From NCBI RefSeq assembly GCF_007989085.1, contig NZ_BJVJ01000002.1, positions 1 through 64,000 on the forward strand: DNA of 64,000 nucleotides. The letters are read 5' to 3'. Below are positions 48,226 through 56,564 of the stretch, one piece after another. Position numbers and translations under genes: made by a program. The stretch comes from Pseudonocardia sulfidoxydans NBRC 16205 (GTDB lineage: Bacteria > Actinomycetota > Actinomycetes > Mycobacteriales > Pseudonocardiaceae). Numbering within the stretch: position 1 is the stretch's first letter; every line of letters begins with the position of its first letter. The notes under the pieces are model-generated. The model was not told the origin of the DNA and searched no databases. It worked only from the letters and a program-made list of their open reading frames with translations.

Positions 48226-49635
48226 ATGGCAGACACGCACGTCGACGTCCTCGTCCTCGGAGCCGGTCCCGGCGGCTACGTGGCCGCGATCCGCGCCGCC
48301 CAGCTCGGGCGCAGCGTCGCGGTCGTCGAGGACAAGTACTGGGGAGGGGTCTGTCTCAACGTGGGCTGCATCCCCTCGAAGGCGTTGCTGCGCAACGCCG
48401 AGCTGGCCCACATCTTCACCCACGAGAAGAAGACGTTCGGCATCTCCGGCGAGGCCACCTTCGACTACGGCGCCGCGTTCGACCGCTCCCGCGTCGTCGC
48501 CGACGGCCGGGTCAAGGGCGTCCACTTCCTGATGAAGAAGAACAAGATCGCCGAGATCGACGGCCGCGGCACGTTCGTCGACGCCCACACCGTCGAGGTG
48601 GCGCGCAACGACGGCGGCACGCAGACCGTCACCTTCGACGACGTCGTCATCGCCGTCGGCACCGAAACCCGGCTGCTGCCCGGCACCTCGCTGTCCGAGC
48701 GCGTCGTCACCTACGAGGAGCACATCGTCACGCGCGACCTGCCGCGCAGCGTGATCATCGCCGGGGCCGGCGCGATCGGCGTCGAGTTCGCCTACGTGAT
48801 GGCCAACTACGGCGTCGACGTGACGATCGTCGAGTACCTCGACCGGCTCCTCCCGCTCGAGGACGCCGAGGTGTCCAAGGAGCTGGCCAAGCACTACCGC
48901 AAGCTCGGCGTCACCGTCCTGACCTCCACGAAGGTCGAGTCGATCGACGACAGCGGCGACCAGGTCACCGTCCGGGTCTCCGACGCCGAGGGCGAGCGCG
49001 AGCTCGTCGCCGACAAGGTCGTGCAGGCCATCGGGTTCAAGCCCCGCACCGAGGGCTACGGCCTGGACAAGATCGGCGTGGAGCTCACCGAGCGCGGCGC
49101 CATCGCCATCGACGACCACATGCGTACGAACGTGGCGAACGTGTACGCGATCGGTGACGTCACGGCCAAGCTGATGCTCGCCCACGTCGCCGAGGCCCAG
49201 GGCGTCGTCGCCGCCGAGACCATCGCGGGCGCGGAGACCGTCGAGCTCGAGTACGTGATGATGCCGCGCGCCACGTTCTGCCAGCCGCAGGTCGCGAGCT
49301 TCGGCTACACCGAGGCGCAGGCCCGCGAGCTGGCCGACGAGAAGGGCTGGAAGATCGTCGTCGCCAAGTTCCCGTTCACCGCGAACGGCAAGGCCCAGGG
49401 CCTCGGCGACGCGTCGGGCTTCGTCAAGCTCATCGCCGACGAGACCTACGGCGAGCTGCTGGGCGGGCACCTGGTGGGCCCGGAGGTGACCGAGCTGCTG
49501 CCCGAGCTGACGCTGGCGCAGAAGTGGGACCTGACCTCGCACGAGCTGGCGCGCAACGTGCACGCGCACCCGACGCTGTCGGAGGCACTGCAGGAGGCGA
49601 TCCACGGCCTGACCGGCCACATGATCAACTTCTGA
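48226..49635 (+). CDS. lpdA: Dihydrolipoyl dehydrogenase
   Basis: A 469-residue flavoenzyme (E3) that reoxidises dihydrolipoamide of 2-oxoacid dehydrogenase complexes with NAD+. FAD motif [15 protein letters not shown] at residues 8-22, redox disulfide [13 protein letters not shown] at about 40-52, NAD motif [15 protein letters not shown] near 180, and the C-terminal dimer interface with the catalytic His-Glu pair in [20 protein letters not shown] lies 6 nt before the ATG. Closest in wording to mycobacterial LpdC. No E1/E2 genes are in the window. Confidence 0.96.
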   Translation: MADTHVDVLVLGAGPGGYVAAIRAAQLGRSVAVVEDKYWGGVCLNVGCIPSKALLRNAELAHIFTHEKKTFGISGEATFDYGAAFDRSRVVADGRVKGVHFLMKKNKIAEIDGRGTFVDAHTVEVARNDGGTQTVTFDDVVIAVGTETRLLPGTSLSERVVTYEEHIVTRDLPRSVIIAGAGAIGVEFAYVMANYGVDVTIVEYLDRLLPLEDAEVSKELAKHYRKLGVTVLTSTKVESIDDSGDQVTVRVSDAEGERELVADKVVQAIGFKPRTEGYGLDKIGVELTERGAIAIDDHMRTNVANVYAIGDVTAKLMLAHVAEAQGVVAAETIAGAETVELEYVMMPRATFCQPQVASFGYTEAQARELADEKGWKIVVAKFPFTANGKAQGLGDASGFVKLIADETYGELLGGHLVGPEVTELLPELTLAQKWDLTSHELARNVHAHPTLSEALQEAIHGLTGHMINF

Positions 49636-49732
49636 CCGCGCGGCGGCGCACGGACGGGCCGGCCACGCAGTCGCGCACGCCGGACCCGTCTCACGCCGCC
49701 CCCGCGGCGACACCGCGGGATAGGGTCGGGTC

Positions 49733-49768
49733 ATGCACTTCGACGTCGCCGCCGAGGCCGGTTCGTGA
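49733..49768 (+). CDS. Putative 11-residue leader ORF overlapping dop
   Basis: An ATG at 49733, 6 nt below a TAGGGT box, opens an 11-codon frame ([11 protein letters not shown]) whose TGA overlaps the GTG start of dop by 4 bp. The dop GTG has only a weak GAGG upstream, so translation of dop could depend on termination-reinitiation from this leader. The leader is in a different frame from dop. It is a prediction from arrangement only. Confidence 0.45.
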   Translation: MHFDVAAEAGS

Positions 49769-51282
49769 CCGCCCGCCGCATCATGGGCACCGAGGTCGAG
49801 TACGGGATCTCCGTCCCGGGCGACCCGACGGCCAACCCGGTCATCACCTCCACCCAGATCGTCCTCGCCTACGCCGCCGCGCAGGAGATCCCGCGCTCGC
49901 GGCGGGCCCGGTGGGACTACGAGGTGGAGTCCCCGCTGCGCGACGCCCGCGGTTTCGACCTGTCGGCGCCCACGCTGAGCCCGCAGAACGACTCCGAGCT
50001 CGACGACCTGGGCGCCGCCAACGTCATCCTCACCAACGGCGCCCGGCTCTACGTCGACCACGCCCACCCCGAGTTCTCCACGCCCGAGGTCACCACGCCG
50101 CGTGACGTCGTGGCCTGGGACAAGGCGGGGGAGCGGATCATGGAGGAGGCCGCGATGCGTGCGGCCACCGTTCCGGGCGCGCCACGGATCCAGCTGTACA
50201 AGAACAACATCGACGGCAAGGGCGCCAGCTACGGCACCCACGAGAACTACCTGATGTCGCGGCAGACGACGTTCCCGTCGATCGTCAGCGGCCTCACCCC
50301 GTTCTTCGTGTCGCGCCAGGTCGTGACCGGGTCGGGGCGGGTCGGGATCGGCCCGTCGAGCGACGAGGTCGGCTACCAGCTCTCCCAGCGCGCCGACTAC
50401 ATCGAGGTCGAGGTCGGCCTGGAGACCACGCTCAAGCGCGGCATCATCAACACCCGCGACGAGCCGCACGCCGACGCCGACAAGTACCGCCGCCTGCACG
50501 TCATCATCGGTGACGCCAACATGAGCGAGTACTCGACGCTGCTCAAGGTCGGCACCACCGCGCTCGTCCTGGACATGATCGAGAAGGGCATCCGGTTCGA
50601 CGACCTGCGCCTGGCCGAGCCGGTCAAGTCCGTGCACCGGATCAGCCACGACCCCACCCTGAAGACCACGGTCGAGCTGCTCGACGGCCGGACGATGACC
50701 GGGCTCGACCTGCAGCGCGTCTACTTCGACAAGGCCCGCGCGCACGTCGAGAACACGCAGGGATCCGACGTCGACCCGGCCACCGCCGAGGTCCTCACCC
50801 TGTGGGGCGAGATCCTCGACGACCTCGAGCGCGACCCGATGAGCACCGCCGACCGGCTCGACTGGACGGCGAAGCTGCGGCTGCTGGAGGGCTACCGCGA
50901 GCGCGACGGGCTGAACTGGAACGCCGGCCGCCTCGCCCTGGTCGACCTGCAGTACTCCGACGTCCGGATGGGCAAGGGCCTCTACAACCGGCTCGCCACC
51001 CGCGGCTCGATCAAGCGGCTGATCAGCGAGGACGAGGTCGCCACCGCGGTGCAGTCCCCGCCCGACGACACCCGTGCCTACTTCCGCGGCCGCTGCCTGG
51101 AGCGCTACCCCGCCGAGGTGGCCGCCGCGTCGTGGGACTCGGTCATCTTCGACCTCGGCCGCGAGTCGCTGGTGCGGATCCCGACGCTGGAGCCGCTGCG
51201 CGGGACCCGCCGCCACGTCGGCGAGCTGATCGACGGTTCACGGACCGCCGAGGAGCTCGTCGAGGCCCTCACCCGGGGCTGA
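49765..51282 (+). CDS. dop: Pup deamidase/depupylase Dop
   Basis: A 505-residue enzyme of the glutamine-synthetase-like carboxylate-amine ligase fold that removes Pup from substrates. ATP/magnesium motifs: [20 protein letters not shown] at the N terminus, [19 protein letters not shown], and [20 protein letters not shown]. It has the Dop-specific loop after residue 40 ([17 protein letters not shown]) that PafA lacks. Since the Pup gene in this window encodes a terminal Glu, the deamidase step is not needed and depupylation is the likely role. First gene of dop-pup-prcB-prcA. Confidence 0.95.
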   Translation: MTARRIMGTEVEYGISVPGDPTANPVITSTQIVLAYAAAQEIPRSRRARWDYEVESPLRDARGFDLSAPTLSPQNDSELDDLGAANVILTNGARLYVDHAHPEFSTPEVTTPRDVVAWDKAGERIMEEAAMRAATVPGAPRIQLYKNNIDGKGASYGTHENYLMSRQTTFPSIVSGLTPFFVSRQVVTGSGRVGIGPSSDEVGYQLSQRADYIEVEVGLETTLKRGIINTRDEPHADADKYRRLHVIIGDANMSEYSTLLKVGTTALVLDMIEKGIRFDDLRLAEPVKSVHRISHDPTLKTTVELLDGRTMTGLDLQRVYFDKARAHVENTQGSDVDPATAEVLTLWGEILDDLERDPMSTADRLDWTAKLRLLEGYRERDGLNWNAGRLALVDLQYSDVRMGKGLYNRLATRGSIKRLISEDEVATAVQSPPDDTRAYFRGRCLERYPAEVAAASWDSVIFDLGRESLVRIPTLEPLRGTRRHVGELIDGSRTAEELVEALTRG

Positions 51283-51471
51283 CCTGCGCACCCCCGCCCC
51301 TCCCGGGGGCGGGATCCGGTACGGACGCGCCGACGACACCGACGTCGATCACGGGCGTGTCGGCTTTCCGGTCGGTATCCTGACGGGACCGGACCTCGGC
51401 CCGGCGCCCCTGTGCGGGGGTGTCGGCCGGGACCCAGCCCCGAACTCGGGGTGAGCGAGGAGGAGACGGCC

Positions 51472-51669
51472 ATGTCGCAGGAGCAGACCAAACGTCAGGG
51501 CGGTGGCGGCGGGGACGACGAGGACGGCTCCGGCGCCGAGGCCGCGGGTCAGGAGCGTCGGGAGAAGCTCGGCGAGGACGTGGACACGATCCTCGACGAG
51601 ATCGACGACGTCCTCGAGGAGAACGCGGAGGAGTTCGTCCGCGCCTACGTCCAGAAGGGCGGCGAGTAG
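51472..51669 (+). CDS. pup: Prokaryotic ubiquitin-like protein Pup (Glu-terminated)
   Basis: A 65-residue, mostly disordered protein that is ligated to lysines of proteins to mark them for the proteasome. [19 protein letters not shown] at the N terminus and the ARC-binding helix [20 protein letters not shown] match Pup. It ends with KGGE, not KGGQ: the last codon is GAG, so it is ready for PafA without deamidation. ATG chosen because GGAGGAG lies 8 nt upstream. Confidence 0.97.
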   Translation: MSQEQTKRQGGGGGDDEDGSGAEAAGQERREKLGEDVDTILDEIDDVLEENAEEFVRAYVQKGGE

Positions 51670-51866
51670 CCACCCGACCGACCGTGGCCGGCGTGCGCCG
51701 GCCCGGTCGTCCGCAGTACCGTGCCGCCCGGTGGGTCCGGTCCACGAGACCGGCCCCGCCGGGCGGTGTGACGCCGACACCGGGTGTCCCACGAGACGTC
51801 ACGACAGGGACCGGCCCGCCCCCCCGGGGCGAGCCGGCCGAACGAGGGAGAGGTACGCACCCGACC

Positions 51867-52730
51867 ATGGACCACCGGTCGCCGCTCGACGCACGACACC
51901 CCGGCCCGCTCGACCCGTTCACCGCTCCGGCGACCGCGTCGTTCACCGACTACGTCGCCGCCACCGCCCCCCACCTGCTGCCCGGCCGCGCCACCGCGGC
52001 CCAGGCGGCTGCGCACTCCGCCGCGGGCCTCGACGTGCCCCACGGCACCACGATCGTCGCGCTCGTCTGCGCCGACGGCGTGATCATCGCGGGCGACCGG
52101 CGCGCCACCTCGGGCAACGTCATCGCCCAGCGCGACATCGAGAAGGTCTTCGTGACCGACTCCTACTCCGCGGTCGGCATCGCCGGCTCCGCGGGCATCG
52201 CCCTGGAGATGGTGCGGCTGTTCACCGTCGACCTCGAGCACTACGAGAAGATCGAGGGCGTCCCCCTCTCCCTGGACGGCAAGGCCAACAAGCTCGCCGG
52301 GATGGTCCGGCAGAACCTCGGCGCCGCCATGCAGGGCTTCGTCGTCGTCCCGCTGTTCGTCGGCTACGACACCGACGCGGCCGACGCCTCGAAGGCCGGC
52401 CGCATCGTCACCTACGACCCCACCGGTGGCCGTTACGACGAGTGGCTCGGCTACCACTCGGTCGGCTCCGGCTCGGTGTTCGCGAAGTCGTCGATGAAGA
52501 AGCTGCACGACCCCACGAACGACCTGGCGCGCACGATCCGCACCGCCGTCGAGGCGCTCTACGACGCCGCCGACGACGACACCGCCACCGGTGGGCCCGA
52601 CACCGTGCGCCGCATCTACCCGATCGTCGTCAGCATCACCGCCGAGGGCGCCGTGCGGCGTTCCGAGGAGGAGATCGCGGCCGTCGTCGACCAGGTGATC
52701 GCCGGGCGCACGGAGAAGCCGGGCGGCTGA
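51867..52730 (+). CDS. prcB: 20S proteasome beta subunit
   Basis: A 287-residue catalytic subunit with a 60-residue propeptide; autocleavage at Gly60 exposes Thr61 ([20 protein letters not shown]). The Lys in the IEKVFVTD region and the following [11 protein letters not shown] block complete the active site. The ATG is preceded by GAGGGAGAGG at somewhat long spacing. It lies 198 bp after pup and 58 bp before prcA, within the proteasome operon. Confidence 0.96.
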   Translation: MDHRSPLDARHPGPLDPFTAPATASFTDYVAATAPHLLPGRATAAQAAAHSAAGLDVPHGTTIVALVCADGVIIAGDRRATSGNVIAQRDIEKVFVTDSYSAVGIAGSAGIALEMVRLFTVDLEHYEKIEGVPLSLDGKANKLAGMVRQNLGAAMQGFVVVPLFVGYDTDAADASKAGRIVTYDPTGGRYDEWLGYHSVGSGSVFAKSSMKKLHDPTNDLARTIRTAVEALYDAADDDTATGGPDTVRRIYPIVVSITAEGAVRRSEEEIAAVVDQVIAGRTEKPGG

Positions 52731-52788
52731 CCGTGCGCCTTTCGCCGACCGCCGCCCCGCACGACCTCACGACCCTGGAGCGCTCCCC

Positions 52789-53580
52789 GTGACGATGCCG
52801 TTCTACTCCTCAGTCGACCAGCTGCTGCGCGACCGCTCGGAGCTGGCGCGCAAGGGGATCGCCCGCGGGCGCAGCGTCGTGGTGCTCACCTACGCAGGCG
52901 GCGTCCTGTTCGTCGCGGAGAACCACTCGACGGCCCTGCACAAGGTCTCCGAGATCTACGACCGCATCGGCTTCGCCGCCGTCGGCCGCTACAACGAGTT
53001 CGAGAACCTGCGCACCGGCGGCATCCGCGCCGCCGACGTCCGCGGCTACTCCTACGACCGTCGCGACGTCACCGGCCGCTGGCTGGCCAACGTCTACGCC
53101 CAGACCCTCGGCTCCATCTTCATCGACCAGCAGAAGCCGTTCGAGGTCGAGGTGTGCGTCGCCGAGGTCGGGGAGACCGCCGAGGCCGACCAGCTCTACC
53201 GCATCACCTACGACGGCTCCATCACCGACGAGCCGAAGTTCGTCGTGATGGGCGGGCAGACCGAGCCCATCAGCGCGAAGCTCGGTGAGACGTTCGAGCC
53301 CGGCCAGGAGCTCGCCGACGTGATCGCCGTCGCCGTCGGCGGGCTGCAGGCCGGTGGCGCCCCCGGCAACGGCGCCGCGACCGAGGAACGGATCCTCGGG
53401 GTGAGCGCCCTGGAGGTCGCCGTCCTCGAACGCGGCCGGCCGCGCCGGTCGTTCCGCCGCATCACCGGTGCCGCGCTGCGTGAGCTGCTGCCCGCCGCGA
53501 ACCGCGGTGCCGACGACGCCGAGCCCGAGGTCGGCGGGGACGACGCCCCGGCCGCGAGCGGCGCCGAGCCCGAGGCCTGA
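52789..53580 (+). CDS. prcA: 20S proteasome alpha subunit
   Basis: A 263-residue structural subunit of the outer heptameric ring that gates substrate entry and receives the ATPase tail. The gating N terminus is [20 protein letters not shown], followed by [20 protein letters not shown]; the H0 helix and proteasome fold are complete, and the C terminus is an acidic tail as in mycobacteria. Start could be GTG 52789 or ATG 52795. A strong hairpin follows 12 bp after the stop. Confidence 0.96.
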   Translation: MTMPFYSSVDQLLRDRSELARKGIARGRSVVVLTYAGGVLFVAENHSTALHKVSEIYDRIGFAAVGRYNEFENLRTGGIRAADVRGYSYDRRDVTGRWLANVYAQTLGSIFIDQQKPFEVEVCVAEVGETAEADQLYRITYDGSITDEPKFVVMGGQTEPISAKLGETFEPGQELADVIAVAVGGLQAGGAPGNGAATEERILGVSALEVAVLERGRPRRSFRRITGAALRELLPAANRGADDAEPEVGGDDAPAASGAEPEA

Positions 53581-53592
53581 TCCATCGACGTC

Positions 53593-53638
53593 CCACCGTG
53601 CTCCCTTGACCTGAACCCGGGTCGAGGGAGCACGGTGG
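53593..53638. terminator. Stem-loop after the proteasome operon
   Basis: Left arm CCACCGTGCTCCCTTGACC (53593-53611) pairs with right arm 53620-53638 over 19 positions with one T-G pair and an 8-nt loop. It starts 12 bp after the prcA stop and ends 5 bp before the ATG of the next gene. No T tract. It may terminate the dop-pup-prcBA transcript or block the ribosome site of the VOC gene on read-through RNA. Confidence 0.65.
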
Positions 53639-53642
53639 TGTC

Positions 53643-54005
53643 ATGGCCGTCGAGCTGAACCACACGATCGTCAACTCCACCGACGCGGACGCCGAGGCGC
53701 GGTTCGTCGCGGATGTCCTCGGGCTCCCCGAACCCACACGGTTCGGCCCGTTCACGGTGGTCGAGGTCGCCAACGGCGTGAGCCTCGACTTCATGACCGC
53801 CGCCTCGCCGGCCTCGCAGCACTACGCCTTCCTGATCAGCGAGGCGGAGTTCGACGGCGTCGCCGCCCGGCTCGCAGGCCGTGACACCTGGGCCGACCCT
53901 GGCCACCGCACCCCGGGGCAGAACGCCCACAACGGCGGTCGCGGCATGTACTTCGACTCCCCGAGCGGCCACAACCTCGAGGTCCTGACGACCCCGTACG
54001 CGTGA
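53643..54005 (+). CDS. VOC-family (glyoxalase-like) protein
   Basis: A 120-residue VOC protein: LNHTIVNSTDADAEARFVAD at the N terminus, FGPFTVVEVANGVSLDFM, and GRGMYFDSPSGHNLEVLTTP at the C terminus with conserved metal-type Glu. It starts 5 bp after a long stem-loop and has only a weak GGTGG ribosome site. Substrate unknown. It is convergent with another VOC gene; a P1 palindrome lies between. Confidence 0.87.
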   Translation: MAVELNHTIVNSTDADAEARFVADVLGLPEPTRFGPFTVVEVANGVSLDFMTAASPASQHYAFLISEAEFDGVAARLAGRDTWADPGHRTPGQNAHNGGRGMYFDSPSGHNLEVLTTPYA

Positions 54006-54030
54006 ACCCTGTGTGTGGCGATTGAACCCT

Positions 54031-54070
54031 GTGAGTGGCGATAGTCGCTATAGCGACGATCGCCACTCAC
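54031..54070. repeat. Palindromic repeat P1, copy 5, with adjacent half copy
   Basis: A 40-bp palindrome with a single A-G mismatch (54043 against 54058), otherwise identical to copy 2. Directly upstream, 54003-54030 holds a second, truncated left end (TGAACCCTGTGTGTGGCGAT) duplicating the sequence that leads into the full copy. It lies between two convergent VOC genes. Confidence 0.88.
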
Positions 54071-54112
54071 GAGGTCGGGGACGGCGCCGCCGAACGCCAG
54101 GCCCGCACCCGA

Positions 54113-54475
54113 TCACGGGTAGCTGCGCAGCTCCACACCGTTGCCGTCGGGGTCGCGCAGGTAGATGCCCCGACCCTGGCCGCGGGCACCGAACAGCGAC
54201 CGCGGCGCGGCGACGCCGTGCTCGGCGGCGAGCGCCGCCAGGTCGGCGCCCTCGACGACGAGCGCCATGTGGCCCATGTTCTCCCCGTCGCGCACGCCGC
54301 GCTGGACGTCGACGATCGTGTCGGCGCTGACCCGCAGGGACGCGAACGGCACCTCCCCGCGGCGCCACTGTTCCAGCCGCAGCACCTCCAGCCCGAGTAC
54401 CTGGCCGTACCAGGCGATGAGCCGTTCCGGGTCGGCGGAGACCAGGACGACGTGGTCGAGCGCGGTCACCTTCAC
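54113..54475 (-). CDS. VOC-family (glyoxalase-like) protein
   Basis: A 120-residue protein of the glyoxalase/bleomycin-resistance fold: [20 protein letters not shown], a metal His in [11 protein letters not shown], and [20 protein letters not shown], which includes the terminal metal Glu. The GTG start overlaps the fdhD stop by 4 bp (GTGA), so it is co-transcribed with fdhD; a link to formate metabolism is not evident. Substrate unknown. Confidence 0.87.
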   Translation of the reverse strand: MKVTALDHVVLVSADPERLIAWYGQVLGLEVLRLEQWRRGEVPFASLRVSADTIVDVQRGVRDGENMGHMALVVEGADLAALAAEHGVAAPRSLFGARGQGRGIYLRDPDGNGVELRSYP

Positions 54476-55299
54476 CGGTCGACCCGTTCCGGGTGCGCGT
54501 ACACGTTCATGGTGTCCCCGCGCAGGAACCCGACCAGCGTCATCCCGGCCTCGGCGGCCAGCTCCACCGCGAGCGACGACGGTGCCGACACCGCTGTCAG
54601 CACCGGCACCCCGGCCATGACGGCCTTCTGCACCAGCTCGAACGACGCCCGCCCCGACACCATCAGTACGGTGCCCGCGGCGGGGACGCGTCCGCCGAGC
54701 AGGCAGTGCCCCAGCACCTTGTCGACGGCGTTGTGCCGGCCCACGTCCTCGCGGGCGACGATCAGCTCGCCGTCGGCGGTGAACAGGGCGGCCCCGTGCA
54801 GCCCCCCGGTGGCGGAGAACACCTTCTGCGCCTCGCGCAGCGCGTCGGGCAGCCCGACGATCGTGCGGTAGTGCACCTGGACCGGGTCGGCGGCGGGGGA
54901 GAAGCGGGACTTGAGCTTCACCGCGTCCAGCGACGCCTTGCCGCACACCCCGCACGACGACGTCGTGTAGAAGTTGCGCTCCAGCGACGTGTCGGGCGGC
55001 TCGACACCGGGGGCCAACGTGATGTCGAGGACGTTGTAGGTGTTGCGGCCCTCGTCGTCGAGGGAGTCGCAGTAGCGCGCCGACAGCAGGTCCTCGGGGG
55101 CGCCGATGACGCCCTCGGTGAGCAGGAAGCCGTGGGCGAGCTCGACGTCGTGGCCCGGGGTGCGCATCGTGACCGACAGGGGCGTGCCGCCGACGCGGAT
55201 CTCCAGCGGCTCCTCGGCCGCGAGCGCGTCGGGGCGCCGGAGTTCCTGCCCGTCGGGCCCGAGCCGCAGCACCGGTCGTCGCACCGTGACCCGGCCCAT
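54472..55299 (-). CDS. fdhD: Formate dehydrogenase sulfurtransferase FdhD
   Basis: A 275-residue protein that delivers sulfur from a cysteine desulfurase to the molybdenum cofactor of formate dehydrogenase. The CxxC motif in [12 protein letters not shown] (near residue 113) accepts sulfur; [15 protein letters not shown] and [14 protein letters not shown] are conserved family blocks. The ATG has GGAG upstream. It is divergent from the mobA-like and formate dehydrogenase genes, which fits a dedicated maturation role. Confidence 0.95.
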   Translation of the reverse strand: MGRVTVRRPVLRLGPDGQELRRPDALAAEEPLEIRVGGTPLSVTMRTPGHDVELAHGFLLTEGVIGAPEDLLSARYCDSLDDEGRNTYNVLDITLAPGVEPPDTSLERNFYTTSSCGVCGKASLDAVKLKSRFSPAADPVQVHYRTIVGLPDALREAQKVFSATGGLHGAALFTADGELIVAREDVGRHNAVDKVLGHCLLGGRVPAAGTVLMVSGRASFELVQKAVMAGVPVLTAVSAPSSLAVELAAEAGMTLVGFLRGDTMNVYAHPERVDR

Positions 55300-55408
55300 G
55301 TCCACTCCTGTCCGGCGTGATCGCTGTCGGTGTGATCGCTGTCGGTCGCGCCCGAGCTCCAGAGTAGGAGCCGCCACCCGGGGTTGTCGCCCGGCCGCCA
55401 CACCCCGC

Positions 55409-55458
55409 GCGCAACCTCAGCGCTGCGACACCGCCCGCCGACGACCGTGAGGTTGCGC
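55409..55458. repeat. IR2 hairpin repeat, copy 4
   Basis: Left arm GCGCAACCTCAG (55409-55420), right arm GTGAGGTTGCGC (55447-55458), separated by 26 nt; the outer ten positions pair. Confidence 0.75.
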
Positions 55459-55470
55459 CCGACCATTCGC

Positions 55471-55520
55471 GCGCAACCTCACGGTCCTCCCGGGGCGCCA
55501 GAACGACCGTGGGGTTGCGC
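55471..55520. repeat. IR2 hairpin repeat, copy 5
   Basis: Left arm GCGCAACCTCACGGTC (55471-55486) and right arm GACCGTGGGGTTGCGC (55505-55520), 16 nt with one mismatch and an 18-nt loop. The inner arm is CACGGTC/GACCGTG instead of CACTGCT/AGCAGTG in copy 3, a paired change. Confidence 0.85.
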
Positions 55521-55547
55521 GCGGGTCTGCAGCTCGGGCCCCTTCGA

Positions 55548-55603
55548 CCAGATGCACCTCAGGGTCGCCGGGACGCCGGAGGACCGCGCGCAGGTGCATC
55601 TGG
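55548..55603. repeat. Unrelated 12-bp-stem hairpin
   Basis: CCAGATGCACCT (55548-55559) and its exact complement AGGTGCATCTGG (55592-55603) flank a 32-nt GC-rich loop. It has the same general layout as the IR2 units but a different stem sequence, and occurs once in the window. Confidence 0.75.
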
Positions 55604-55642
55604 GCGGGCGGTCGTCGGTGGGCGGTCGTAGCATCGCCGGCC

Positions 55643-56503
55643 ATGAGGAACGGGCCGGCGCAGGCCGCCGGGATCGTGCTGGCCGGCGGCCGGTCGTCGC
55701 GGATGGGAACGGCGAAGGCCGCCCTGGACTGGTTCGGGGTGCCGTTGCTGGCCCGGGTCGCCGGGCTGGTCGGGCGGGCCGTCGACGGGCCGGTCGTGGT
55801 CGTGCGCGCCCCCGGGCAGAGCCTGCCGCCGCTGCCGGCGCGGGTCGAGGTGGTCGACGACCCCGTCGAAGGGCGAGGTCCGTTGCAGGGCATCGCGGTC
55901 GGGCTCGACGCCGTCGCGGGCCGGGCCGGGGCGGCGTTCGTCACCGCGACGGACCTGCCGCTGCTGCACCCCGCTTACGTGCGCCGGGTGCTGGCGTTGC
56001 TGGACGACGAGCACGACGTCGTCGTCCCGCAGGTCCACGGCTTCCCGCAGCCGCTCGCGGCCGCCTACCGGGTGTCGCTCGCCCCGCTGGTCACGAGCCT
56101 GGTGGGCGACGGGGTGCGCCGCCCGCCGGACCTGTTCACGCGGTGCCGGGTGGTGCGTCCCGACGAGCAGGCGCTGCTGGCGGGCTCGGCGCTGGCCCGG
56201 GTGGACCCGGCGATCGACTCGCTGCTCAACATCAACACCCCCGAGGAGCTCGCGACGGTACTGGCCCGGCCGGCGCCGCGTGTCACCGTCGCCGAGGGCC
56301 CGCCGGTGGCCGCGCGCACCCTCGGTGAGGCCGCCGCGCAGCTGGCCTTCCGGCACGGCCCGGCGGCACGGATCGTGCTGGCCGGGGCCGTCGAGGTCGA
56401 CGATCCCGCCACGCCGCTCGTGCCCGGTGACGTCCTCGCCGTGCGGGTGAGCCCGGGCCCCACCGGGGTGGTCGCGGGACACGCGGCGTCCCGCCGGACC
56501 TGA
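55643..56503 (+). CDS. MobA-like molybdenum cofactor nucleotidyltransferase with C-terminal extension
   Basis: A 286-residue protein. Residues 8-200 form the MobA nucleotidyltransferase fold: GIVLAGGRSSRMGTAKAAL (GTP loop and Lys), ATDLPLLHPAYV (metal Asp) and a closing SLLNINTPEEL. It would attach GMP to molybdopterin to give the (bis-MGD) cofactor for the adjacent formate dehydrogenase. The last 75 residues are extra and read like a beta-grasp (MoaD/ThiS-type) domain (DDPATPLVPGDVLAVRVSPG) without the C-terminal Gly-Gly. TAGCAT is 8 nt before the ATG. Confidence 0.85.
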   Translation: MRNGPAQAAGIVLAGGRSSRMGTAKAALDWFGVPLLARVAGLVGRAVDGPVVVVRAPGQSLPPLPARVEVVDDPVEGRGPLQGIAVGLDAVAGRAGAAFVTATDLPLLHPAYVRRVLALLDDEHDVVVPQVHGFPQPLAAAYRVSLAPLVTSLVGDGVRRPPDLFTRCRVVRPDEQALLAGSALARVDPAIDSLLNINTPEELATVLARPAPRVTVAEGPPVAARTLGEAAAQLAFRHGPAARIVLAGAVEVDDPATPLVPGDVLAVRVSPGPTGVVAGHAASRRT

Positions 56504-56564
56504 CGCACGACGCGCAGCGGGCATATCGTTGGCGTGTCGACGTCGACCGACCCGTGGAGGAGAC

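Larger units (their letters stand above)
55300..55642. other. Repeat-rich spacer between fdhD and the mobA-like gene
   Basis: This 343-bp divergent region contains two IR2 hairpins and a third, different hairpin, listed separately. Two short direct repeats (GTGTGATCGCTGTCGG, near 55316-55347) lie close to fdhD and might be operator sites. The right end has the TAGCAT -10 box (55629-55634) of the mobA-like gene. No coding region seen. Confidence 0.65.
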
